Below are positions 47,006 to 56,599 of a DNA stretch of 64,000 nucleotides, piece after piece. Source of the stretch: Diaporthe sp. PMI_573 (Eukaryota; Ascomycota; Sordariomycetes; Diaporthales; Diaporthaceae); contig JAJTUP010000022.1 of assembly GCA_021399435.1 (NCBI GenBank), positions 496,001 to 560,000 of the forward strand, written 5' to 3'. The first letter of the stretch is position 1. Each line of letters begins with the position of its first letter. Under the pieces are notes generated by a model. That model searched no databases. It saw only the letters and a program-made list of their open reading frames with translations, and was not told where the DNA came from. The position numbers were made by a program, and so were the translations under genes.

Positions 47006-48264
47006 ATGGCCTTCCCATACAAGCCCGTAGCCTTTCTCACGGGCGCAAATGGTGAGTTCATCTCACCCTGTTTCTCACCATGCCACTCGTCACACCCTCA
47101 CCTCGACGTCCGAGTGCCGCCTTTCAAAAAGGTCAAAAGATAATCAGCTAACATACAATACCAGGCCCAATCCACGCCCTGGCATACTCAGCCAGCCCAG
47201 GCACCTACATCCTAGCCGGCAGCGCCGACCGCTCCATCAGGCTGTACAACCCTTCGCCCAGCACGGCCATCCTCCCAGCCAACTCATACATCACCAAGAA
47301 GCAGCAATCCCAGAATTCCCAGGAATCCCTGCCAGAGGGCCGCCTCATCCAGAGCTACCAGGCACACTCGCACGAGGTCCTCTCGCTGGCTGTGACGGCC
47401 GACAACGCGCGCTTCGCCTCATCGGGAGGCGACCGCACCGTGTTCCTGTGGGACGTGGCGACGGCCCAGACGGTGCGGCGCTTCTCCCACGCCACCGAGG
47501 GCCACGTAGGGCGCGTCAATTGTGTTGCGGTCGGCGGGGCGGACGACTCGCTCGTCGTGTCGGGCGGGTTCGATACGACGGTGAGGGTGTGGGATGCGCG
47601 CGCCGGCGGTGGCGGTAGTGGAAGCGGCGCGCGACCCGTCCAGGTGCTGGACGACGCGACGGATGCGATTTCGAGTGTTGTCGTTCGGGGCGTCGAGATC
47701 GTGTCGGGCTCGGTGGACGGGCGCGTCCGGTGCTATGATGTCCGCGTGGGGAAGGTCACGGCCGATGTTGTCGGGGCGAGCGTCGCGAGCCTATGCCTCA
47801 CGCGCGACGCGAAGGCGATGCTGGTTGGGAGTCTGGATAGTCGGGTGAGGCTTATGGACCGGGAGAGCGGGTCGTGCCTGCGGGCGTACGGCGGCGCGGG
47901 CGAGGAGGCGGAGGGGTGGAGGAATGTGGACTTTAGGGTGCAGAGCTTGCTTGGGGGCGGGGAGAGGTTCGTCGTCGCTGGGGACGAGATGACGGGCGGC
48001 GGCGGCGCGGACGGTAATCACACGGCAGGTGACGGCGGCAGGATATGGGCGTGGGATCTGATGACTGGGAAGCTTGCCGCGAAGGTGCCTGTGCCGTGGG
48101 GCCCCGGGGGCACAGAACGGCTCAAGAAGGTTGTTGGCCGGGACGGGAAGCCCAAGGAGCGCAAATACGTCGTGAGCTGTCTGGCGTGGAGGGAGGGCGG
48201 CTTTGGTGACCAGTTCTGCGCTGGTGGGACGTCTGGGGCGGTGACGGTGTTTGGCCCAGCCTGA
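47006..48264 (+). CDS. WD40 protein, MORG1/WDR83-like
   Basis: Seven-bladed beta-propeller scaffold of 381 residues. Exon 1 is 47006-47051 and exon 2 is 47165-48264, with a 113-bp intron (donor GTGAGT, acceptor ACCAG). The first intron position restores FLTGANGPIHALAYSASPG. WD repeats are readable as YILAGSADRSIRLYNP, FASSGGDRTVFLWDVA, LVVSGGFDTTVRVWDA, IVSGSVDGRVRCYDVR, LVGSLDSRVRLMDRE, and so on, each about 40-45 residues. This order and spacing match mitogen-activated protein kinase organizer 1, which scaffolds MAPK modules in animals and also associates with splicing complexes; the fungal role is less defined. An Asn/Gln/Ser insert separates the first and second blades. The gene ends 193 bp from the convergent P450 gene. 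Confidence 0.88.
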
Positions 48265-48456
48265 AGCGGCGAATGTTACTCAGGACCAGAGGGTGAGGGT
48301 CCTTGGGGGTTGAAAACTACGAGTACGAGCATGCCCGAGGTGTGAACTTGACGGATATACCCCCGCCTTAGAATATCATTACGAAAGATAACTACAAGTG
48401 GCCAATTTTGCAAATTTACAAGTATCGCCGCCATACCCGGCTTGTTCACGTGCAAG

Positions 48457-50055
48457 CTATGCTGCCCGCCTCTTGACGCGAATGGTCTTTTCCATCGGCG
48501 GGACGCGGTTGAGCGCGAACCATGTGTTCCGCGGCCGCTCTGCCAACATCTCAAAGTCGTAGTTGAGAATAAGATGAGCCAGCATGAGCTTCAGCTCGGC
48601 CGCCGCGAAGAACCGGCCTGGGCAGGCGCCCCTGCCGTGTCCAAAGCCGAGGAAGTCGGTGGTAGTGGTAGCCCACTGCTTCCGCGCCCGCGACAGGTAC
48701 GACTCCTGGGCAGCTTCCTTATCCTCGCCGACCTTGCGCATCTCAGAGAAGCGGAAGGGGCGGAACTCGTCCGGCGCCTCATAGACCTCTGGGTCATGGT
48801 GCATTCCGTACCCCGGGACGCCGACCTGGTTGCCGCGCGGGATGTGCAGGCCCTCCGGGGTGGTGATGCCGTCCTTGGCGACTACGCGGCGGCCTAGGCC
48901 GAGGGTGACGAACGAGTTGACGCGCTGGCTCTCGCGGAAGGCCGAGTCGAGCTTCTGCATCTCCGCGAGGGCTCGCTTGTCCCACTTGCCGCCGTGCGCG
49001 GCCAGCACGGTGCTGATTTCCTCGCGCAGCTCCTGGATGTGCTCCGGCTTAGATGCGACGAGGTCCAGGATCGCACCGGTGATGGCGAAGGACGAGGTGT
49101 GGATCGATGCGAAGTTGAGGACCTGCACGCGCAGCGCCAGCGTCGACGGCTTCCAGTGCCACGGGTCGCCCATCTCCTTGGCCTGGTTGATCAGCCACTG
49201 CAGGAAGTCGTTGGGCTCCGGGCCCAGCGCCTTGTTCTTCTCCGGGTCCTGGTGGCGCTCGTCGTACTCGCGCAGGCGCTGCTCGATGGCCGGCCGGAGC
49301 ACCTTGAAGAAGGCCCGCTGGTGCAGCCTGTTGGGGATCATGATCACGGGGGCCACCAGCGGCCTGATGAACCCGGGGAAGAGGCGCAGCAGCTGGGAGC
49401 TCAGCGGGATGTCCATGGCCAGGGCGATGCCCTGTTTCAGGAGCTCCGGGTCGCGGCAGACGGGCTTGCCCACAAAGATGCGATTTGTTACACGGCCGAT
49501 GGACCTCTGCAGCGAGGTGTAGACGCACACTTCGCGCCACTCGCTCGAGTCGGTGCCCCAGAGCTCGTCGAGGCTGTTCTCCGTCTCCTCGGCCAGGTCG
49601 GGGATCAGGTTGCCGGTCTGGTTGGTGAGGGTCGTGGTGATGAGCGTGTGATGGACCGGCTCGCGGATCAGCCGCTCGCCCATGGTGTAGTCGGACTGCA
49701 GGCTGTCCATGGCGGACTCGTGCAGGCTCAGGACATTTTCGGGGTTGTCGATGACGAATTTGGTGTTCTTGGCCGGCAGGAGGACCACGGGGCGGCCTCC
49801 AAGCATGGGCACAAGACACGCCTGGTCGCGGTACTGGGTGCGAGCCAGAACGCACGCGGCCTTGAAGTCCTTGGTGTTCCGCCACGTCGCCCTATAGAAG
49901 GAGAACCACTCGCCCTTCCTGGCGTTGAGCACAGGAAGGTTGGGAAGCCTGGACGGCTGCAGGAAGAGCCGGTAGAAGACGTATGCGACGGCCAGAATGG
50001 CGGGCACGAGCACCGCCGGCCGCTGCACGAGCTCGACAAAATTGTAGTCGGCCAT
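48457..50055 (-). CDS. Cytochrome P450 monooxygenase
   Basis: Haem monooxygenase of 532 residues in one exon. An N-terminal membrane anchor (AVLVPAILAVAYVFYRLFL, about residues 14-32) places it on the ER facing the cytosol. The haem-binding loop is FGHGRGACPG with the Cys ligand near 478; the ExxR motif is ESQR in DSAFRESQRVNSF; the I-helix reads ASIHTSSFAITG, the AxIHTS form found in fungal P450s of the ent-kaurene oxidase/GA14-synthase-like clans instead of the AGxDTT form. PERF-like region: DEFRPFRFSEM. The substrate is unknown; terpenoid or polyketide oxidation is possible. Lack of introns is unusual among fungal P450s. Neighbours are housekeeping genes, with no synthase or cyclase, so membership of a biosynthetic cluster is not supported. 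Confidence 0.94.
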   Translation of the reverse strand: MADYNFVELVQRPAVLVPAILAVAYVFYRLFLQPSRLPNLPVLNARKGEWFSFYRATWRNTKDFKAACVLARTQYRDQACLVPMLGGRPVVLLPAKNTKFVIDNPENVLSLHESAMDSLQSDYTMGERLIREPVHHTLITTTLTNQTGNLIPDLAEETENSLDELWGTDSSEWREVCVYTSLQRSIGRVTNRIFVGKPVCRDPELLKQGIALAMDIPLSSQLLRLFPGFIRPLVAPVIMIPNRLHQRAFFKVLRPAIEQRLREYDERHQDPEKNKALGPEPNDFLQWLINQAKEMGDPWHWKPSTLALRVQVLNFASIHTSSFAITGAILDLVASKPEHIQELREEISTVLAAHGGKWDKRALAEMQKLDSAFRESQRVNSFVTLGLGRRVVAKDGITTPEGLHIPRGNQVGVPGYGMHHDPEVYEAPDEFRPFRFSEMRKVGEDKEAAQESYLSRARKQWATTTTDFLGFGHGRGACPGRFFAAAELKLMLAHLILNYDFEMLAERPRNTWFALNRVPPMEKTIRVKRRAA

Positions 50056-50469
50056 TGTTCTGATGGGGTCTGTTAATCAGAGGAGGACGACGCTCAAGTC
50101 CAGGTGTGGTGGAAAGGGGAGGATGGGGACGACGATCATGCTTTATTAAGTGTCAACCAACGGTGCCGGGGTTCCGCTCAGCGCATCCAACGTTGGTTTG
50201 GACCTCTGCCCAGCGTGACTGCGTTGGTAGCTCGCCAAACATGTGCTGGTGCACTCTTGTCGTAATAGAGCGTCGGTTAGTTGCACATCCGTGGCACATC
50301 CGTGGCTGTGGATCGAGGGGTGAGCTGGGGTCGAGCATGTTGATCATTTAACACCTATAATTCCGGGTTGCTGATTGGTAAAGCACAGTTGCATCCAAAA
50401 GCTCGGACGAAAGACTGAGCCGGACACCGCTGAGGAGGGGCACGCCTGGTACACAGTATGGGACGGGAT

Positions 50470-50498
50470 GGCACAGGACGGCACAGGACGGCACAGGA
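50470..50498 (+). repeat. 10-bp tandem repeat
   Basis: Three copies of GGCACAGGAC, the last one base short. Perfect otherwise. Confidence 0.85.
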
Positions 50499-50550
50499 TC
50501 CAGAGGCGCGATGAAGCACACGGCGTGAGCTGGCCAAATTTACGTACCAA

Positions 50551-50716
50551 ACCTCCTACACGATAACCTCCTGTGGGATAACCTCCTCCCCTCCTATAGG
50601 ATACCCTCCTATGAGATGCCCTCCAATTCTCTTATAGGACAACCTTTTCTGGAACAACCTCCCTTGGGAAAACAACCTGTGGAAAACCTTTCTGCGGGAC
50701 AGTTTCCTGCAGGATA
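50551..50716 (+). repeat. 15-bp tandem repeat, locus B
   Basis: About ten degenerate units with consensus ACCTCCTATGGGATA, for example ACCTCCTGTGGGATA (50566-50580) and CCCTCCTATGAGATG (50604-50618). Two units are lengthened to 23 bp by partial duplication. Located about 0.5 kb upstream of the P450 start. Same family as 30772 and 56232. Confidence 0.85.
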
Positions 50717-51159
50717 CAGACACGCAAGCAAGCCATGGGCCTACGCAATGACGTTTTCGCATTTTCTGTGTGTGTGTGACAACAAGCACTGTGGCTTTTG
50801 ACGGACCAACACGCCATCACGCAAACCAGCAGTGAAGCCATGGCTGCTACAGCTGCTGTCATCCAAAGCGGAGCTGGGTCCGCCCGTCTCTATATGAGCC
50901 CTGTGCCCTCCGGAATCGACTTTACAGACATACAAATGCCCATCTGATAGCCTGGCGCCAAACACCTCCTTGCCCCATGAAATGCTGTGACAGACGCAAC
51001 GCAAATATCCATCCACGAAGCTTGTCGTGGCCGCCAAGGATATATGTGCTTACAAGCAAAGAAAAGTACCCGGTCCCGTTCCACGCTCCCTTGAAATCAT
51101 CATAACCCTGGTTGTGCCTTCCTCGGCTTGGTATCTCTCATTCGTGGCCCCCTCCCCGT

Positions 51160-52573
51160 CTAGTCCATGTGCGCAAACTTAAACCAGTTTGGCCGGCAGT
51201 CTTCCTTGTTCAGCCACGCCTCTCCGTCAGTGAAGCGGCCCGTCACGCAGCCCTTACATTTCGGTGAGTTGGGGCAGTTGAAGAAGGGAATGTGCTGGTA
51301 TCCAATGTCGCGGAACCTGTGCATTGACACGTGAACGTCAGCGATGCTGTCCTGCCAGAACCACAACCTCAATCCATAGGAGCAGAAGGGAAAAACATAC
51401 CAGTGAATCCGGTTCTTGTCTTCAAAAAGACCAAGCGCGATGCTGTGTACCGGTGCATCACCCCACCGCTCATAAAAGAAGCCGCCAGCCCGGTCCAGGT
51501 GATTGAAGTAGTCCTCGTACGCCTGGCTCCTCCAGAACTCCATGTCGCCGATCTCAAAGTTGCTCCAGAAGTGACACGTCGAGTAGCCGTTCGCCTTGTC
51601 GTAGTGATCTGGTCGCCTAGACTTGTCCACTACCCAGTTCAAGGCGTTGTTCTCGTGCATGTACTCGGGATGGTCGGCGAGGAACTTGTTGGTCTCGGGC
51701 CACAGGGTCGGGATGGAGGCGGGGGCATCGTAGAGGTTGATGGTGAAGCCGTACGTCTTGTTGTTGTCCTGCATGTAGGCAAACACGTCGTAGTCGATGT
51801 CGCAGAAGAAGTGCACCTTGGGCTCGACACGCCAGTAGTATCTTGTGTTGGCCAGCGCGGGGTGTTTGTAGAAGAGGCCGCTGTTCCAGCGGCACATCTG
51901 ATGGTAGGACATCATGCCGGCGTATTGGATGTCATTCTCTTCGAGAATCTTGACGGACTCGTCGAAGAGGTCCATGTTGATCCAGGACGGCACGTCCCAG
52001 TGCTCCTTGGGGATAACCTCTGTTACAGAATGTACGTAAGCGACCCTCCTTCCCAGTGCCGCCTTGGCATCGCTACCGCCTTCGCTTACCATAATGAGTC
52101 TCTGCGTTGGTGACTTCGCGCGTGCGCTTCTTGAACTCTTCGGTAAAGGGCTTATCGTTGAAGAAGGTCCAGGGATAGTTGAACTTGTGGTTCCATGTGC
52201 GCTCGAGGTCCTTCATAGCTTGTAACATGCCGCCTAGTTCCTCATTTCGTACGAGGGCCAGCAGTGTGGCATTGATACGGGCGGGTTCCTTCGCATCTGG
52301 TGCGTATCCGGGGCCGGCGCGACGGAGGATACCTGCTGGTTCGCCGGTCGCTGCATAGGCCACAATGTCAGCTGGTCAGTCCGACACCAGAGTCACCACG
52401 CGACACAGGGTCGGGGCGAGCGACTCACGGTCTAGTAATGGCTCCTTTTCGTTTTTTGGGATGCCAGGGGATAATGGGATGGGAGACCCCGGCTTGAAGA
52501 CCTGATAAAGGAAGAAGCACCACATCATGACGGCCGCGAGCCCGAGGACTCTGACGGGGCGAGCAACAGCCAT
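51160..52573 (-). CDS. GT15 alpha-1,2-mannosyltransferase (KTR/KRE2/MNT1 family)
   Basis: Golgi type II membrane enzyme of 393 residues that adds alpha-1,2-mannose from GDP-mannose to O- and N-glycans. Four exons: 52573-52429, 52350-52090, 52019-51401 and 51316-51160; introns are 78, 70 and 84 bp, all GT-AG. A short cytosolic tail (ARPVR) and a membrane anchor (VLGLAAVMMWCFFLYQVF, about residues 8-25) are followed by a stem. Catalytic-domain landmarks are RINATLLALVRNEEL, TFFNDKPF, EVIPKEHW, YHQMCRWNSGLFYKH, VHFFCDIDYDVF (metal/sugar-nucleotide region), GYSTCHFWSNFEIGD, and YERWGDAPVHSIAL, then a Cys-rich tail FFNCPNSPKCKGC. The last intron interrupts HWFRDIGYQHIPFF. Length and motif order are normal for the family. 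Divergent from the gamma-tubulin complex gene with 0.7 kb between starts. Confidence 0.95.
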
Positions 52574-53272
52574 GATGACGGTCGGCGCAGGCCTGGGCTG
52601 CTTGCCTGCCTGCTTGCGAGCTTGCTGTGTGCGGGATGAGAAAAGAAAGATGGCAGCTGGGCTAACGAAGCATGGCCCCGATGAAGCAAGGTGGTGGGAT
52701 GGGGAATGGAGAGGGCGGAGTGGGTTGTCGTGGGTCGACCGTGGTCTATGGACTTCGGTCTCGAATGGGGATTGGGGACCAAGATCGAGTTCCCAAGATA
52801 ACAAGATATCCAAAAGTTCGAAAGGGGGCCCAAGCCCAGCCAGGCACAGTTTCCGGAGGAGACCAGGTACCTGGGTAGGGCGTCCAGTAAACAGGGCCAG
52901 CCGTTGCCGCTAATCTTCCTTAGCATGTGAGCACCTTGTCTGGCAGCAGGTGAGTTAGGCATCGCCCTGGTCGGTGGAATAGGGGAGACAGCCAGGGTGC
53001 CCAGGTGGGTTAGCCAAGCATGAGCTTCTGCAGCCTGTGGGAACTTCGAAGACCAGCGCCAGATCGCCCGAGATCTGCCTGGCTTGGCCGAGTACCTGCT
53101 GTCAAGTCGCGTGTGTAACTCTGTGCCTTCCCTGGGCGCGTACAAGAGCACTTAGACAGCCACACAGCACTTGAGCCTCATCGGCGGGGCCAACTGCAGC
53201 CAACAAATCCATAATGGAGTCGTCGTGACACGGTCAAGCCTGTTCACAGTTTCTTTGCTACCCATTAACGGA
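52574..53272. other. Divergent promoter region
   Basis: 0.7 kb between the start codons of the mannosyltransferase (-) and the gamma-tubulin complex gene (+). Contains both promoters. No extra gene recognised. Confidence 0.6.
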
Positions 53273-56145
53273 ATGGCATTCCTTGCCGAGTTTGGGGCTC
53301 TTACAGACGAGCTCGTCACCGTCATCACATCGACCTCACCAACTGTATGCCCGCTGCCCCGTGGTCAATCAGCCTGTTATCCCCCGCCCCTCTCTGACAT
53401 ATCTTCCAGTCTCACCCACAGAGGTTCAACGCCTTTCGTGAGTCTGCCTTTCGCAGCCTCCGGGACCGCAGTTACCTGCAGACAAACCCTTTTGTTGTTG
53501 AGGAGCAACTCCGCGGCCTTGTGGAGCGCTTCTCGGTTGTCGGCCGCGATGGGCTCTCGGACGCTTTGAGGCAGAGACTAGACTCTCTGTCCACCAAGTC
53601 CACCAGGTTCACGCCTGAGATATTACATCTATTCCTCGAGTTGTCTGATAGGCCCACGCAAAAGACCTCACTCGACTCTTTGGAACGCCTACGCCCTCCA
53701 GACCAAGACTCAGGCCAGAAGCTGCGGTGGGAGGACATTGCCAGGGAGGATGGCTGGGCGCAGGACCGCAGTCTCTGGAAGAACGTCGACTTTGCCGACA
53801 GCTCGGAGGACGAGGTCATCCAGGACTCCCAGTCACACGTCTCGGATGAGTCGTCGGACACCTCGATATCCAGTGCTACACATGGCAGGAGATCTGCCAA
53901 GGATCTCGTCCTTCCACAAGACCGCGGTGATTCCGCCCTCGAAGCCGTCGGGAATTCCCAAGAATGGCGACATGCTGCTCTTCCAAGGGATGAGTCAGGG
54001 CGACCGCTGAAGATACCCATTTCTGAGCTGCAAATCCTGCGTGAAGTCCTCTTCATGCTCAATGGTCTCCCCTCAGATCTTTTCTCTCCTGACTGCACGC
54101 CTGTACCCAGGTTCCAGCTTGCAGACATCTCATGGGATACATATAGGGCATTGATCAACTCCTTTGCCGAGTGTGGTCGGACCCTGCTTCCTCTGCGCAA
54201 GTTCTGCGAGACGACACAGGTCATACCCATGGTCCAGGCCTTCCAGGATTCTGTTTCCCAACGGCTGAGGCTTTTTGATCGGGAAATCGCTTTGACCCAG
54301 CACCGTTTCGTTGACATTCAACATGACACCGTCGTCAGCTTGATCGCTCTCCAGGCAGAGCTTCGTCCACACCTGACTCCCATGACTGCGCTTGGCCATG
54401 TGGTCCGTCAGCTACAGGATGAGCGCTTCGCTCATGCTTTCCGCTGCCTCGAGTTGCTCTATGACGCGACCTGCATTGCTCAGCTTAGCGGGGATATGCT
54501 CACGTACAGCTTCCTTGGGTCTATCTTCTTCGAATGCTTCAGAGTTTACACCATCCCCATAAGGCGGTGGATGGAGGAAGGCCATCTGACGCCAGGAGAC
54601 AAGACATTCTTTGTTGCCGAGTGTGCAAGCCCAGTCCCTCTGCACCAAATCTGGAGTCACAAGTTCGAACTTCGGCGGACTCCTGACAACCAACTGCATG
54701 CCCCAAGTTTCTTGCAGTCCGCCCTGAGGAAAGTCTTTAACACTGGAAAGAGCGTAGTCGTCCTCAAGCAGCTTGGTCGCTTCCGCAGTGCCACAGATCA
54801 TCCTGCGGGTCGTACGCTGGAGCCCCCGCTGGATTTCGAGTCCATATGTGGCTCTCCAGATCTCGCCCTCGCGCCTTTCTCAGAGCTGTTCAGTGATGCG
54901 TTCGACCTATGGATTCAGGGCAGATATTTCTCGACCGCCGCAAACCTCCAGGAGATACTCTTCGAATCCTGCGGATTGTGGTCCAGCTTCGACGTGCTAC
55001 AACACATCTACTTCATGTCAGACGGGTCCGTATCCGAAGCATTCGCATCGACCATTTTCTCAAGCTTGGATGCACTCACTACTGCATGGACAGATCGCTT
55101 CAGCCTCACCGAAGTTGCTCAGGAGGCTTGGTCTCAATGTCCGGGCTTGGAGCCGTACCGCCTTTCGGCTGCCGTAGACTCCGACCACATTCTCCATGGC
55201 AATCTTTCCAAAGCTAGGTGCAGCGTTAGAAACACCCTACCTGGGGTCCGACTCTCTTACAGGCTCGCCTGGCCCGTCCGGCTGGTCATCACAGCAGAAA
55301 GCATCGTTGGCTACCAAGCCATATTCACACTCCTCTTGCAGATCCGACGCGTGGCTGCAATCTTGAATAAGCTGTTCACCAGCTGTAGGAGCTACGACGA
55401 GACGAGTGAAAAGCTAGCCTTCTACAGCCTCCGCTCGTGCCTGCTCTGGTTCACAAACATCCTCCAGACCTACCTGGCCACCCTCGTCCTGGCGCCCAAC
55501 ATAGAACGCATGCGCGGCGACGTCCAAAACGCCGAGGACGTCGACGCCATGATCGAGATCCACTCGGGCTTCTCGCGGCGCGTCACGGAGGAGGCCTTCC
55601 TCGGCGCCAAGCTGGGCCCCATCAAGGAGTGCATGCTTGACGTGCTCGACCTGGCCATCAAGCTCGAGGACGCGAGGCGCGCCGAGGAGGAGCGCATATC
55701 GGGCGGGGAGGGAACGCGCCCGCCCGGCCATGAGTACCTCGCCACGCCAAACCGTCCTGGCGCGGGCCCTGGCGCGGGCCCTGGCCCCCTCGGGAGCGAG
55801 AAGACGCCCAGGCTCGGCGTGTACGTCAGCCCCAAGGAGAAGGAGAGGGAGGAGGACAATACCATCCTCTTCGGGGAGGACGATGGTGGTGAGGACGAGG
55901 ACGAGGACTTTGGCGTCCAGGACAAGGCCGATACCCCGAGGCAAAAGCAGAAACAGCAGCAGGCGCAGAAACATACCTATGCGGAGGTCCTGATGGGCAT
56001 CCGCGCCGACTTCGACCGGCATCTGCGCTTCATCGTGGGCGGTCTGCGCGGCGTGGCGAGGGCTTCGGTGGATGCGGCGGCCCCGAAGTGGGATATCCTT
56101 GCTGAGATGCTAGAGATAGGCAACCCTCTCCCCCTTTATCAATAA
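53273..56145 (+). CDS. Gamma-tubulin complex component, GCP5/Mod21-like (Spc97/Spc98 family)
   Basis: Subunit of 935 residues in the gamma-tubulin ring complex that nucleates microtubules at spindle pole bodies and other sites. Two exons, 53273-53344 and 53410-56145; the 65-bp intron (GTATGC to TTCCAG) joins MAFLAEFGALTDELVTVITS to SHPQRFNAFRESAFR. The N-terminal region (FTPEILHLFLELSDRP, WEDIAREDGW, FADSSEDE) fits the non-core GCP5/Mod21 branch, not Spc97/GCP2 or Spc98/GCP3. The GCP body begins near residue 185 (ISELQILREVLFMLNGLPSDLF) and its C-terminal half has VRLSYRLAWPVRLVITAESIVGYQAIFTLLL, the gamma-tubulin-binding part. A low-complexity Gly/Ala/Pro and acidic insert (about residues 790-860) interrupts the C-terminal helices before the closing segment FDRHLRFIVGGLRGVA. 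GCP4 or GCP6 are less likely alternatives. Confidence 0.88.
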
Positions 56146-56231
56146 TAAGAAGTTTGCGAGGGTGTCCGTTACGCGGCTGCAGCATCTATGCACCTCAGTA
56201 CTTGGTGAGGTTGGCCAGTAAGTACTGCCCA

Positions 56232-56307
56232 ATCTCCTATGGGATGACATACCATAGAGTACGCCCCCTGTCAGGCCTCTTATGGAATAACCTCCTATGG
56301 GATAAAT
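56232..56307 (+). repeat. 15-bp tandem repeat, locus C
   Basis: About five units; the clearest are TCTCCTATGGGATGA at the start and CTCTTATGGAATAAC followed by CTCCTATGGGATAAA at the end, with diverged units between. Same family as the loci at 30772 and 50551. Confidence 0.8.
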
Positions 56308-56317
56308 GGGTAGAAGG

Positions 56318-56327
56318 TACCTAGGTA
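56318..56327. repeat. TACCTAGGTA palindrome, copy 4
   Basis: Exact copy, 10 bp after 15-bp repeat locus C. Confidence 0.8.
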
Positions 56328-56599
56328 ATTAAGCCACAGGGCTCCGCAATGACGCCGCGGATTTTTTGTTGAACATGTGGCTGTGTTTTATGGCAATAGT
56401 ATAGGTGATGAACAAGATCACGTAGGAAGTCATTCTTAGGACTTTCTTGAATTAGCGAATTGTCTCGCCTAATGGTCTAAATGTCCATACAGGTTTCCAA
56501 TACCGCCGGTCTCCCATCTCTTATTCCTGCTGTCTCTTCTTCTGCTTCCCCAATATGCAAACCGTAAGCTACAAGACGCTCCTGGCCGGCTGAATACAC

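Larger units (their letters stand above)
50056..51159. other. Intergenic with repeats
   Basis: Promoter side of the P450 gene and 3' flank of the mannosyltransferase gene. It contains a 10-bp tandem repeat (50470-50498) and ten degenerate 15-bp units (50551-50716). No gene seen. Confidence 0.65.
56146..56599. other. Short convergent intergenic region
   Basis: Between the ends of the GCP gene (+) and the methionyl-tRNA synthetase gene (-). More than a third of it is taken up by the 15-bp repeat locus C and a TACCTAGGTA palindrome, within what should be the 3' UTR of the GCP transcript. Confidence 0.7.

Noticed and set aside
48994..50076. 360-codon open frame on the plus strand opposite the P450
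   Set aside because: It is the antisense of a clear P450; it exists because GC-rich third positions avoid stops on the other strand. The translation has no family features.
43995..52573. Regulator plus P450 plus transferase as a secondary-metabolite cluster
   Set aside because: No PKS, NRPS, terpene synthase or other backbone enzyme, and the genes between them (MORG1-like, GT15) are housekeeping.
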